A stretch of DNA of 64,000 bases from an uncultured Prevotellaceae bacterium (GTDB taxonomy: Bacteria; Bacteroidota; Bacteroidia; Bacteroidales; Muribaculaceae), in assembly GCA_947306175.1 (NCBI GenBank), contig CAMZFV010000002.1, positions 99,945 to 163,944 of the forward strand, in the 5' to 3' direction. Shown piece by piece: positions 20,272-29,191 of this stretch. Made by a program: the position numbers and the translations under genes. A model generated the notes under the pieces. The model was not told where the DNA came from. It did not search any database and saw nothing but the letters and a program-made list of their open reading frames with translations. The number at the start of each line of letters is the position of its first letter. The first letter of the stretch is position 1.

Positions 20272-22404
20272 ATGAAAAGACTATTATTGATAACGGTGAC
20301 GGTGATGATGACCTCGCTGGCGTCGCTGGCCGATGTCACCATCAACAGCACCAACTTTCCTGATGCGAACTTCCGCAGTTATTTGATGTCGCAGTATCCC
20401 AGCGGCTACATCACCACGGCTCAGCTCAACGCCCGTGACTCACTGAATCTGATGAGCAAGAGAATTTCAGACTTGAAGGGTGTGGAATACTTCACCCAGT
20501 TAACCTATCTCAATTGTTACAGCAACTATCTCACGTCTATCGATGTGAGCAGTAACACCAAGCTGAAGTACCTTAACGTGGCTTACAACAGGCTGACCTC
20601 GATCAACGTGACCGCCAATACTGCCCTGGAACAATTGTACCTGCAGAGCAACCAGCTGACGGAGCTCAATGCCAATAATCTCAGCAGACTGAGGACGTTA
20701 TGGGTTTTCGATAACTCAACGTTGACGTATCTCAAATGCATCAGAAATAATTTGTCAAACTTTGATGTGGCAGGCTGCACCGCCTTGACTGAACTCAGAT
20801 GCTATGAGAATTCCCTCTTGAGCACAATTAAGGGCTTGGCGGATTGCACTGCCATCACCCATTTGGACTGTGAGGACTGCGCCATCACTGACCTGAGCGC
20901 CGTGAATAGCATGAGTAATCTGAAGACACTCTTGTGCCGCAACAACCATCTGACCACTCTCACGGTCACCAACAAGTACAATCTGACTTCCATCAGGGCT
21001 AATGGCAACACCATGCTGACTAAGCTCGATTGTAACAGCTGTGCCTTGACTTCGCTCAGTATTGGCGATTGCACCGCCATGACCGAACTGTCTTGCTATA
21101 ATAACTCAAACCTTGGTGAGCTTACTGGTCTGGCAAGTTGCACCGCCTTGAAAAAATTGGTGTGCTACAGCTGTGCGTTGACCGACTTGAGTGCTTTGAA
21201 CAGCATAGCGAGCTTGACCAATCTCGTCTGCTCTGGCAACAAGCTCACCTCGCTCACGCTCATCAACAAGCCCAACCTATCGCAACTTTGGGTCGATGAT
21301 AACACCCTGCTCACCAGGGTTGATTGCAACAACAATAATTTGACTAATTTCAATGTGACAGGTTGCACTCAGTTGGATTCGCTGAATTGTCGTGGCAACG
21401 GGCGGCTGGCCAGCATCACGGGCCTGGCCGATTGTGCCAACTTGAGGTCAATCAACTGCAATTCATGCGCTCTCACCAATCTTGACGGTCTGGCCGGAAA
21501 GACCCGACTGCAAAGGGTTTCATGTTCCCTCAACCATTTGGAAAGTCTTGATTTCACAGGGTGCAATTCCTTGAACACTGTCATTTGCGTGATTAATGAA
21601 ATCTTAGAGTATGGCATGTCAACTCTGGTAAACAGTCTGCCCACACGTCCGTCATCCAGCCCAGGAACGTTGATTGCCATGTATAATGGACCAGAAGAGA
21701 ACAACGATCTGACCGATGAATTGGCCATCGAGGCATATAATAAGCACTGGGGCGTCTTTGCATCGGTTGGCTCAGGCATCGAACCCATTGTCAGTCTGGA
21801 CAAAGCGCTTAACCAAGAAGGCGGCGACATCCATTTCACGACCGGTGGGGATTATCCTTGGGTTCTGGCTATTGACGCAGAAGGCAGGATTTACGCTAAG
21901 TCAAGTAATGAGGCTGTTTCCAACAGTACCTCTACGTTGACCGCCACTGTCAATGTGACCATGCCGAACGTCTTTCTGATAACCGTGTTCAAAGCCATGG
22001 GAGAGGGCTCAACATATGGAATATATGACGAGTGCAGGTTCTCTATCGATGGCAATGAGGTTTACTCCTTTGGAGACTTATTGGGTGACTGTTGGAACAC
22101 CAATAGCGCGTCCCTGTCCATGGGCGTCCACACGCTCACCTGGACTTACACCAAGGACAACACGGTCAACCCCGTCGGTGATTTCTTCGCGGTTGATGAA
22201 GTTTACCTGGAGATGAGGGCCCAGCGTGGTGATGTGAATAATGATGGTAGTGTCAGCATCGCTGATGTCACGGCTCTGATCGATTATCTGCTGAGCGGAG
22301 ACTCCAGTGCCATTAATTGGAACGCTGCCGACATGAATGGGGACACCGATGTAAGCATTTCCGACGTGACGGAACTGATTGATTACCTCCTCTCGGGTAA
22401 ATGA
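20272..22404 (+). CDS. secreted leucine-rich-repeat protein with beta-sandwich and dockerin-like tail
   Basis: 710 residues, paralogue of the preceding gene; the first 90 codons or so are nearly identical in protein and very similar in DNA. After the signal peptide (ending SLASLA) come LRRs of the same LxxLxCxxN type to about residue 450. Residues about 505-650 form a beta-rich domain ending in the pattern HTLTWTYTKD ... DFFAVDEVYL seen in Bacteroidetes exported proteins. A dockerin-like pair fills 653-710; its second loop, DMNGDTDVSISD, lacks the usual glycine. It is probably co-transcribed with the first copy. Confidence 0.85.
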   Translation: MKRLLLITVTVMMTSLASLADVTINSTNFPDANFRSYLMSQYPSGYITTAQLNARDSLNLMSKRISDLKGVEYFTQLTYLNCYSNYLTSIDVSSNTKLKYLNVAYNRLTSINVTANTALEQLYLQSNQLTELNANNLSRLRTLWVFDNSTLTYLKCIRNNLSNFDVAGCTALTELRCYENSLLSTIKGLADCTAITHLDCEDCAITDLSAVNSMSNLKTLLCRNNHLTTLTVTNKYNLTSIRANGNTMLTKLDCNSCALTSLSIGDCTAMTELSCYNNSNLGELTGLASCTALKKLVCYSCALTDLSALNSIASLTNLVCSGNKLTSLTLINKPNLSQLWVDDNTLLTRVDCNNNNLTNFNVTGCTQLDSLNCRGNGRLASITGLADCANLRSINCNSCALTNLDGLAGKTRLQRVSCSLNHLESLDFTGCNSLNTVICVINEILEYGMSTLVNSLPTRPSSSPGTLIAMYNGPEENNDLTDELAIEAYNKHWGVFASVGSGIEPIVSLDKALNQEGGDIHFTTGGDYPWVLAIDAEGRIYAKSSNEAVSNSTSTLTATVNVTMPNVFLITVFKAMGEGSTYGIYDECRFSIDGNEVYSFGDLLGDCWNTNSASLSMGVHTLTWTYTKDNTVNPVGDFFAVDEVYLEMRAQRGDVNNDGSVSIADVTALIDYLLSGDSSAINWNAADMNGDTDVSISDVTELIDYLLSGK

Positions 22405-22434
22405 TTTAGACTCTAGCTTACGAATTACGTGTAC

Positions 22435-22470
22435 AAAAAAATCGCCCGTTGAGGGCGATTTTTTTGTTTT
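22435..22470. terminator. bidirectional intrinsic terminator
   Basis: Perfect 13-base arms AAAAAAATCGCCC (22435-22447) and GGGCGATTTTTTT (22453-22465) around the loop GTTGA. T-runs on both strands allow it to end the LRR transcripts from the left and to act close to the end of the convergent minus-strand gene from the right. Confidence 0.92.
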
Positions 22471-22484
22471 AGTGTTGTTGTGCA

Positions 22485-25400
22485 TCAGTTACCGAGCAGC
22501 CAGTCGATGAGTGCTGTCACGTCGGCCACATTCACTTGTTGGTCACCATTGAAGTCGGCGTTCTCCACATTGATATCGGAGAAGTCGCCACCCAGCAGGC
22601 AGTCGATCAATTTAGTCACGTCGACGACTGAAACCACGCCGTCACCGTTCACATCACCGGGAATTGCGTCGGAGTGTTCAAACACTTCGAGGTAAACGAT
22701 GTTGCTGGAGTTCTTCACGCCGTCCACGGTGTAGTGTGCCTGGATACCGATGCGCCAAGTGAAGAAGGGCTCAAATCCCTCGGCATTGGTGCGGAAGAAG
22801 TCGCAATAGCCCTCGTTGAGCTTATAGATGTTATCATTGCTCCACACGGCATAAGGAACCTCGGTGATGTCAGCATCCAGGTTGTAGTGCTGGGCATCGA
22901 AGGTGAACAGCTGGTCATTGTCGGTGTAGATGCTGTAGCTGATGTTCTCAGGCAACAGCGCATAGCCATCGACATCGAGCCTCGGCAGATAGAAAAACAG
23001 TTCTGAGTCACCGCCTTCGTTCTCAGCGTCATACCATCTTCTCACTTGGGGATCGGCAGGCACGGCGGCGTGCTCAATCGACATCTTGGTGCCCCAGTTG
23101 GCCTCGCCGGTCCATTCGCCACCAGTGGTCATGTAGGCCAGACCAGTGTTCTGGCAGAGCAGAGCCATACGCTCCTGGAAAGTCTCATAGTCAATCTCCT
23201 CGTTGTAATACTGGTCGTACAATGCGTCCAGGTCCTCGATAGTGGCACCAGTGGAGTTGTCCATCGACATGCAACCATTCTGAATGGTGAAGGTCACTGT
23301 CTGAACGCTGGCATCGGGTGTGAAGATGACCGTCTCGTTGCCATACTCGTCGGGAGCGCCCACCGACGTGGATCCCCACGCGAGTATCTGATACTCGCCA
23401 CTTTCTCCGTCATAGAAAACGCCTTGTCCCAAAGGAATGGTAATCTTGGTGCGGGCATCGTTCACAGTGCCCTGTACCCAAGAGCCACGGTTGTAGTAGT
23501 ACCCACAGTCCACAATGTCCTGAATGTAAACAGTCTCGCCGTCGGGAGCGTAAACCACGAGGATCTTGCCTTCCTGTATCGCAAACCAAGGCTGGTCGAG
23601 ATCGCGGTTCTTAAAGAGGGGATCGGGAGTATGGATACCCATGCCAGAACGGTCATACTCTACCAGTTCGCCCTCAGGCTCCTCCTCAATGACCTCTATG
23701 GGCGTGGAAGGAGTGAACTCCAGGAAAATAGTACCATCACCATCGTCCCAGGTGGCAGCCAAGCCTACTGCGCCATCACCATTGTCACCTGGTCCAGAGT
23801 TGTCCATGACAAGGTAATCGCCGTTGATGGTGTAAGTGACCTCGGTGACAGAGGGGTCAGATGTGAATTTGTATGATTTGCCATCCAAGGTATTAATGCC
23901 CCATTCCAAAAGTACGCCATAGCCATCATCAGACCAGAAAATGTATTGCCCCAGAGGCACGGTGATTTTGCCATTCACGAGGGTTCCCGTTACCCAAGTA
24001 CCAGCATCGACATAAGCGATAGGATCTTGGATATAGACCGTTTCGCCGTCGGGCGCATAAACCACACGGTACTCAGCGTCAATATCAATGATAGAATCGT
24101 AATTATAGTTTATGCCTTGGTTGTTGCGCAAGTAGGTCACCAGCTCGCCCTCGGGTTGCTCGGTGATGACTGTCGGCATCTCAGCGGACGTGTATTCTGA
24201 ATCCCACTCCAGGCTGTAAGGTACGTCGCCTCCATCCCAAACCCAAAGGGCAACAAGACCTATCGCGCCGTCTCCGTCAACACCGCTGGAGGTGTTGTCA
24301 AGAGTGACGGTTCCGTCATTGTTGGCGGTGAACGTGACCTCGGTGACCGTGGGGTCTACCACAATCTCATAATTGCCATCGTTCATCTGGGCTGTGCCCC
24401 ATGCCAACTTCACACCCTGCCCATAGTCCTCATCCCAATAGACATATTGCCCCAGAGGAATGGTGATTGTGTTGCCGTTCAAGGTGCCTTTTACCCATGA
24501 GCCTTCAGGTGCAAAGGCAAAGGGATTCTGCAGATAAGCGGTATTGTTGTTAGGGTCAATAACAATCTTGGCCCAACATTCATTGTCGAAAATTCCCTGA
24601 GAATCGATGTCAAGTGTGCTGGCTGCGTGCTTTGCCGTTAAAACATAGCCGCTAGGCTGGTCATAGATGACATGGGGCGAACCGATGAACTCGGTGTTCC
24701 ATTCGAAGCAAAAATCAGTGAAGTAATCAGAACCATTTAGGTGATCGAACACTGCAAGGCCTTCACGCACTCCATTGCTTTCGCGAGTGTTGTCCATGAC
24801 GAGGTTGTCGCCATCGATGGTGTAGGTCACCGTGGCGGCTCGGGGATCCAACGAGATAATGTATTTTTCCTCATCATTGTCCCAAACACATTGCGCCCAA
24901 CCGATCACAGAAGCCACGTCAGAATTATTGTTATAGATATATTGTCCCAGGGGTACGACGATTTTGCCATCGCGGATGGTGCCCTTCACCCATGTGTATT
25001 CACGGTCACAGGCAGCGATGTCAGAGATATATACCGTCTCGCCGTCGGGGGCATAAATGACAGATACAGTCCCCTCTTGCTCACCCTCAGTATATTTGGA
25101 ATCAATGCAGCCACCTGATCTTCTGTAGGTAAACATCTCGCCATCGGGATCGTCATAGATGGGTGTTGTGCTCTGCTTGGGTTGATAATAGGAAGCGCAC
25201 TCAAGACTGTAGGAATGGATGTATTCTTCGTCAAGTTCATAATCCCACACTACCAATAGGCCAGAAGTGCCGACACTGACGTTTAGTTCAGAAAAATTAG
25301 GGCCAGTCGGTTCAAAATTGGTGTTGTCCAGAGTGATGGTGTTGTTCTCGACGTCAATGGTGTAGGTGGCATTGGATACATTGTTCTTGGGCTTTGCCGC

Positions 25401-25955
25401 AAAGTTGTCATCATCATCCTTGGCAATGGTGCCCCATACCATTTTTAAGCTGTTACCCTTGTCATCTGCTTCATAGAGGGATTGTCCCATCGGGATGGTG
25501 ATTTTGTTGCCTGACAGGGTTCCCCTTACCCACACGTTGTTGTAACCGCTTACAGGAGCTTCGATATACACCGTCGTCCCATTGGGCGCAATAACGACCC
25601 TTGTAACACTATGTTCCATCCAGGCGTTAGAGCCTTTGCCAAGGACGTAGCTGAAGTGGTCAAAATACATCACATCGCCATCGGGTTGTTCGTCGATGAC
25701 TGCTTTAGTACCGCTACTGAGCAGTTTGGTTTCAGGCTTGGCCATAGCCTTGTGGGCTTCGGCCTTGGCCTTGAACTCTTCGACGAACGCTTGTCGTGCA
25801 GCCTCTGTCTTGGCCTTATGGACCTCGGCGCGAGCCTTGGCCTGCTGGGCGAAGACTGACTGCTTGGCGGGATGGTGGTCGCGCCACGAGTCAGTACCCG
25901 CCGAGGCACTCACCGCAATGGTGAGGCCTAATAGTAGAAATAGAAATTTCTTCAT
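22485..25955 (-). CDS. exported five-module repeat protein with dockerin-like tail
   Basis: 1156 residues, function not recognised. A signal peptide (residues 1-19, ending SASA) is followed by an Ala/Lys-rich helical stretch (about 30-80). Five homologous beta-rich modules of 160-180 residues start near 88, 267, 431, 598 and 757; each opens with a (D/E)QPxG-like turn, then has APDGETVYIQD, WVKGTL, KITIPLGQYIY, WG and VTYTI ... LVMDNT in that order. Residues about 905-1090 are a different domain, perhaps Ig-like. A dockerin-like pair fills 1100-1156, with a second loop DFNGDQQVNVAD lacking glycine. Probably a secreted or surface protein; the modules may bind glycan, which is inference. Confidence 0.82.
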   Translation of the reverse strand: MKKFLFLLLGLTIAVSASAGTDSWRDHHPAKQSVFAQQAKARAEVHKAKTEAARQAFVEEFKAKAEAHKAMAKPETKLLSSGTKAVIDEQPDGDVMYFDHFSYVLGKGSNAWMEHSVTRVVIAPNGTTVYIEAPVSGYNNVWVRGTLSGNKITIPMGQSLYEADDKGNSLKMVWGTIAKDDDDNFAAKPKNNVSNATYTIDVENNTITLDNTNFEPTGPNFSELNVSVGTSGLLVVWDYELDEEYIHSYSLECASYYQPKQSTTPIYDDPDGEMFTYRRSGGCIDSKYTEGEQEGTVSVIYAPDGETVYISDIAACDREYTWVKGTIRDGKIVVPLGQYIYNNNSDVASVIGWAQCVWDNDEEKYIISLDPRAATVTYTIDGDNLVMDNTRESNGVREGLAVFDHLNGSDYFTDFCFEWNTEFIGSPHVIYDQPSGYVLTAKHAASTLDIDSQGIFDNECWAKIVIDPNNNTAYLQNPFAFAPEGSWVKGTLNGNTITIPLGQYVYWDEDYGQGVKLAWGTAQMNDGNYEIVVDPTVTEVTFTANNDGTVTLDNTSSGVDGDGAIGLVALWVWDGGDVPYSLEWDSEYTSAEMPTVITEQPEGELVTYLRNNQGINYNYDSIIDIDAEYRVVYAPDGETVYIQDPIAYVDAGTWVTGTLVNGKITVPLGQYIFWSDDGYGVLLEWGINTLDGKSYKFTSDPSVTEVTYTINGDYLVMDNSGPGDNGDGAVGLAATWDDGDGTIFLEFTPSTPIEVIEEEPEGELVEYDRSGMGIHTPDPLFKNRDLDQPWFAIQEGKILVVYAPDGETVYIQDIVDCGYYYNRGSWVQGTVNDARTKITIPLGQGVFYDGESGEYQILAWGSTSVGAPDEYGNETVIFTPDASVQTVTFTIQNGCMSMDNSTGATIEDLDALYDQYYNEEIDYETFQERMALLCQNTGLAYMTTGGEWTGEANWGTKMSIEHAAVPADPQVRRWYDAENEGGDSELFFYLPRLDVDGYALLPENISYSIYTDNDQLFTFDAQHYNLDADITEVPYAVWSNDNIYKLNEGYCDFFRTNAEGFEPFFTWRIGIQAHYTVDGVKNSSNIVYLEVFEHSDAIPGDVNGDGVVSVVDVTKLIDCLLGGDFSDINVENADFNGDQQVNVADVTALIDWLLGN

Positions 25956-26050
25956 AAGCTAATAGTTTATTATGGTTAATAATTAGAGGAATTATAGTCA
26001 ATGATCTGGGTTGGGTAACGTACTATATGGAATGCGCCATAAGTATGTTG

Positions 26051-26081
26051 CAAATATATGACATTTTTTAAGATAAAACAA
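26051..26081 (-). promoter_or_regulatory. promoter of the five-module repeat gene
   Basis: On the minus strand TATATTTG (26051-26058) fits TAnnTTTG, and TTG (26079-26081) lies 20 bases further upstream. This predicts a start near 26045 and a leader of about 90 bases. Confidence 0.6.
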
Positions 26082-26108
26082 TAAAAAATGGGATTTTTGA
26101 TGGTTTTC

Positions 26109-26243
26109 AAGAAAAATGAATTTTTTCTTGCTATTGTGCTCGACATGCACTACCGTTGCCGTTGGCGAAGGTAGGCTGCGTCTCGACAATCCAAGAAAAA
26201 AAGGATTTTTTCTTGCTATTGTCCTCGACTTGCACTACCTTTG
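26109..26243. repeat. duplicated promoter-like unit
   Basis: Two direct copies of a 50-base unit, 26109-26158 and 26193-26243, differ at few positions. Both contain TTTTTTCTTGCTATTGT and TGCACTACC. The downstream copy ends in TACCTTTG, a good -7 element; the upstream copy has TACCGTTG, which breaks it. Confidence 0.8.
26212..26243 (+). promoter_or_regulatory. promoter of the propeller-amidase operon
   Basis: CTTG at 26212-26215 and TACCTTTG at 26236-26243 are separated by 20 bases, matching the Bacteroidetes -33/-7 layout. The start codon lies 36 bases past the -7 element. Confidence 0.65.
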
Positions 26244-26279
26244 TTAGTTAAAATAGAAATCACAAGCAAACGACAGATA

Positions 26280-28217
26280 ATGAAAAGAATCTACTTGACG
26301 ATGGCACTGGTGTGCCTGTGGGCGCTGGGAAGTGGCGCAGTGGGTGTAAAACATGGTAGCGTGAAGACGCTGGTGGACAGTTGCGGCTTTTTCCCGCAGA
26401 TCAGCCCCGACGGGCAGTGGCTGCTCTACTCACCGACCGAGGCGACGAGCCTGATGCTGAAAAACCTCGCTACGGGTGCCGTGACCACGGTGGCCAGTGT
26501 GGGCTATCCTGGCTTTGATGCTATCTTTGGCCCTGACGGCAAGGTGTATTATGTCACTCAGGAGCGCAAGAAACACAACCTGGTGTACCGCACCGCCCAT
26601 TGCTATGACCCTGCAACCGGTGCAGACCAAGTGGTCCTCAAGCCGCAGCATGGCCGTGTGCAGGCTATACCTGCAACGCGTGGCGTGGTGGTCAATGGCG
26701 AGCGGCAGTATTACCGCAGTGGCAAGCAGGTGGGCTCGTGGGTCTATACCCGTGGCGATGTGCTATATCTCGTGGATGAGGCTGGTGGCACGCGCTCGTT
26801 GCAGCCCGTCCAGGAGAGCAACGGCTACCTGTGGGCCTCGTTGTCGCCCGATGGCACCAAAGTCATGTTTGAAGCGGCCAGTAAGGGGGTCTTTGTGTGT
26901 GACCTCAATGGTCAAGTGATCGCCGAGCTGGGGGAATTCCTCATGCCGTGCTGGTATAACAATGAATATGTGATTGCCATGAGCAATGCCGGCAACATCC
27001 GCACCAACGGGTCGCGCATCTGGCTGCTGTCGCTCGACGGCGAAACGATGAAGCCCATCAGCGACCGTGAAGAGCGCGCCGTGCAGCCCATGGTGTGCAA
27101 CGGCAAGATAGTATATACTCTCCTGTACAGTGGTCAGGTGAAGCAGATGGAGCTGGACATTCCTGCTCCCGCCATGCAGCCTGTTGCGCAGGGCAAGGAA
27201 AAGGGCAAGGCCGAGAAGGTGAAGAATCCCTTGAGCAAGAATGACGTGCCGCGCGTGTTCATCAATCCTGGTCACGGCGGCCACGACAGTGACGACCGCC
27301 ACGTGCCCACGTGGGTCATCGGTGCGCAGGACACGATACACTATTATGAGTCCAATTCCAACCTGACGAAGGGCTTGGCTCTGGTGGAAATCCTCAAAAA
27401 CAAGGGCTACGAGACCGCCATATCGCGCAAGACCAACTACACCGAGGACGATCTGGACCTGTTTGAGATCGTTTCGCTGGCAGCCAACAGTGGTGCCGAC
27501 ATCTTCTTCTCGATTCACAGCAATGCCACGGGTATTGAAAAGCGCATCAACTTCCCGCTGGGCCTGTACCGAGGGTGGGATGGGAAACCCGCCGTTGACG
27601 GTAGCCTGGAATTGAGTGATGCGGTGATGAAACAGGCCATTAAGAATACCTTGGCGGTGTGGACCCACAAGGAGCGCAGCCGTGGCGACTGGTCATTCTA
27701 TGACTGGGGCTACAAGGTGGGCTTGGGCGTGTTGCGCTTTAACAAGTTGCCGGGATTCCTGAGCGAAGGCTCTTTCCATGACTACCTGCCCGAGCGCGAG
27801 CGTCTGCTCAACGACAGCTATTGCTGGCTGGAAGCCTGGACCCAGTCGTTGGGTATGGATGAATACTTTGGCCGTAAGGGCAAGTTCAAGAATAGTGTTG
27901 TTGCCGGAACTGTGCGCTGGGAGGACCTGAAACGTCATGACGAGGACAAGCGCGTCTTTGACGAGGACGAGTTGTTGCCCATCAACGGCGCCTTGCTGCG
28001 TCTGTACAATGGCCGCGGGGCTTTGAGCCGTGTATATACGACCGACAAGATGGACAATGGCGTGTTTGTCTTTACCAACCTGCAGCCCGACAAGTACAAA
28101 CTGGAGTTGTATTATGGCGATGAGCAACTCTATTTGACCAAGAAGGTGAAAGTGAAGAAGGGCAAGACCTCCTTCATCAACCTGAAGCTGAAGAGTACGC
28201 AGAAGCCGAAGAAATAG
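26280..28217 (+). CDS. N-acetylmuramoyl-L-alanine amidase with N-terminal beta-propeller
   Basis: 645 residues from the ATG at 26280; an upstream TTG would add 13 residues before a normal signal peptide, so it is rejected. Residues about 25-295 are a TolB/PD40-like propeller with SPDG turns. A Lys-rich linker leads to an Amidase_3 domain (about 323-525) with zinc ligands H332 (NPGHGG), E357 and H413 (SIHSNATG), and the catalytic E496 (LSEGSFHDY). A C-terminal carboxypeptidase-regulatory-like beta domain follows (about 550-645). It should cut stem peptides from MurNAc in the periplasm. The stop codon TAG is formed by the first unit of a heptamer array. Confidence 0.88.
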   Translation: MKRIYLTMALVCLWALGSGAVGVKHGSVKTLVDSCGFFPQISPDGQWLLYSPTEATSLMLKNLATGAVTTVASVGYPGFDAIFGPDGKVYYVTQERKKHNLVYRTAHCYDPATGADQVVLKPQHGRVQAIPATRGVVVNGERQYYRSGKQVGSWVYTRGDVLYLVDEAGGTRSLQPVQESNGYLWASLSPDGTKVMFEAASKGVFVCDLNGQVIAELGEFLMPCWYNNEYVIAMSNAGNIRTNGSRIWLLSLDGETMKPISDREERAVQPMVCNGKIVYTLLYSGQVKQMELDIPAPAMQPVAQGKEKGKAEKVKNPLSKNDVPRVFINPGHGGHDSDDRHVPTWVIGAQDTIHYYESNSNLTKGLALVEILKNKGYETAISRKTNYTEDDLDLFEIVSLAANSGADIFFSIHSNATGIEKRINFPLGLYRGWDGKPAVDGSLELSDAVMKQAIKNTLAVWTHKERSRGDWSFYDWGYKVGLGVLRFNKLPGFLSEGSFHDYLPERERLLNDSYCWLEAWTQSLGMDEYFGRKGKFKNSVVAGTVRWEDLKRHDEDKRVFDEDELLPINGALLRLYNGRGALSRVYTTDKMDNGVFVFTNLQPDKYKLELYYGDEQLYLTKKVKVKKGKTSFINLKLKSTQKPKK

Positions 28218-28247
28218 GTTTTAGGTTTTAGGTTTTAGGTTTTAGGT
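28215..28247. repeat. TTAGGTT heptamer array overlapping a stop codon
   Basis: Four tandem TAGGTTT units plus TAGGTG. The first TAG is the stop codon of the propeller-amidase gene. No inverted partner array is present here, unlike at 17293 and 40018. Confidence 0.8.
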
Positions 28248-28288
28248 GTCGTTTGAATTTAATAATCACAATCATAATTCAAGACCAA

Positions 28289-29176
28289 ATGAAAAAACTA
28301 TTTATTTTGTTGCTGTTGGCAATGGCGTTGCCAGCCATGGCACAGGAGGTGGAGGTGACTTCGTTGCAGAGGTTGCTGGAAGGGGTGGAAGGCCCGGCCT
28401 ATTATCCTGTGCTCGATCAAGCGGGGAACCGCTTGCTGTTCTCCAGTGAGGAGGGCGCGTTGAAATACTATGACATGGTTGACGGCGTGACCACCGTGGT
28501 CACACGCGACTATGTGGCGGGCAATGATGCCTGCTGGGGCGGTGACGGCAAGGTGTATTTCGTTACCCAGGAAGTGGGGGAGGATCACCTGATCTACCGC
28601 ACGGGCCAAAGCTATGACGTTGCGACCCGCCAGAGCGCCGTTGTCACACCGTCGCAGCATGGCGCAGTGCGTGCGGTGCCTGCAACCCGTGGCGGTGCCG
28701 TGAAGGCTCCGGCTCAGAACTACAGTTCGTCGGGCAACATCGGTGAAGCCGCCTGGGCCGAGGGCAGCCGTGTCCACGTCACCGTGGGCGGTGAGGAGCG
28801 CGTTTTCAGCCCTGTGGACTCGTGGGCTGGCTACCTGTGGGCCTCGCTCTCGCCCGATGGCAAACGCGTGGCGTTTTTTGCTGCCGGCAAGGGCATTGTG
28901 GTGATTGACCTGCGTGGTCAGGTGCTGGCCATGCTGGGCAACTATGAGATGCCGTGTTGGTACAACAATGACTATCTGGTGGCGCAGAACGCCAAGGACG
29001 ACGGTCACCAGTTCACCTCGTCGCAAATCATGCTGCTCAAGGCCGACGGCACATGGCAGGCCGAACTGACCAAACCCGCCTCGATGGCGTTGCAGCCCAC
29101 CTGTGGTGGCGGCAAGATCGTCTATACGACCATCGACGGCCTGCTGTATGAAATGAAAATCAACATTTACCAATAA
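28289..29176 (+). CDS. exported beta-propeller protein, partner of the next amidase
   Basis: 295 residues from the ATG at 28289 (MKKLFILLLLAMALPAMAQ, a clean signal peptide); the open frame upstream is not used. The whole mature protein matches the propeller of the preceding amidase: shared landmarks in order are GKVYFVTQE, the RAVPATRGG region, GYLWASLSPDG, MPCWYNNDY and the GGKIVYT ending. There is no amidase domain. The amidase gene starts 15 bases downstream, so the two probably form one complex equivalent to the fused protein. Confidence 0.82.
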   Translation: MKKLFILLLLAMALPAMAQEVEVTSLQRLLEGVEGPAYYPVLDQAGNRLLFSSEEGALKYYDMVDGVTTVVTRDYVAGNDACWGGDGKVYFVTQEVGEDHLIYRTGQSYDVATRQSAVVTPSQHGAVRAVPATRGGAVKAPAQNYSSSGNIGEAAWAEGSRVHVTVGGEERVFSPVDSWAGYLWASLSPDGKRVAFFAAGKGIVVIDLRGQVLAMLGNYEMPCWYNNDYLVAQNAKDDGHQFTSSQIMLLKADGTWQAELTKPASMALQPTCGGGKIVYTTIDGLLYEMKINIYQ

Positions 29177-29191
29177 AACCGTTTGCAAGTC

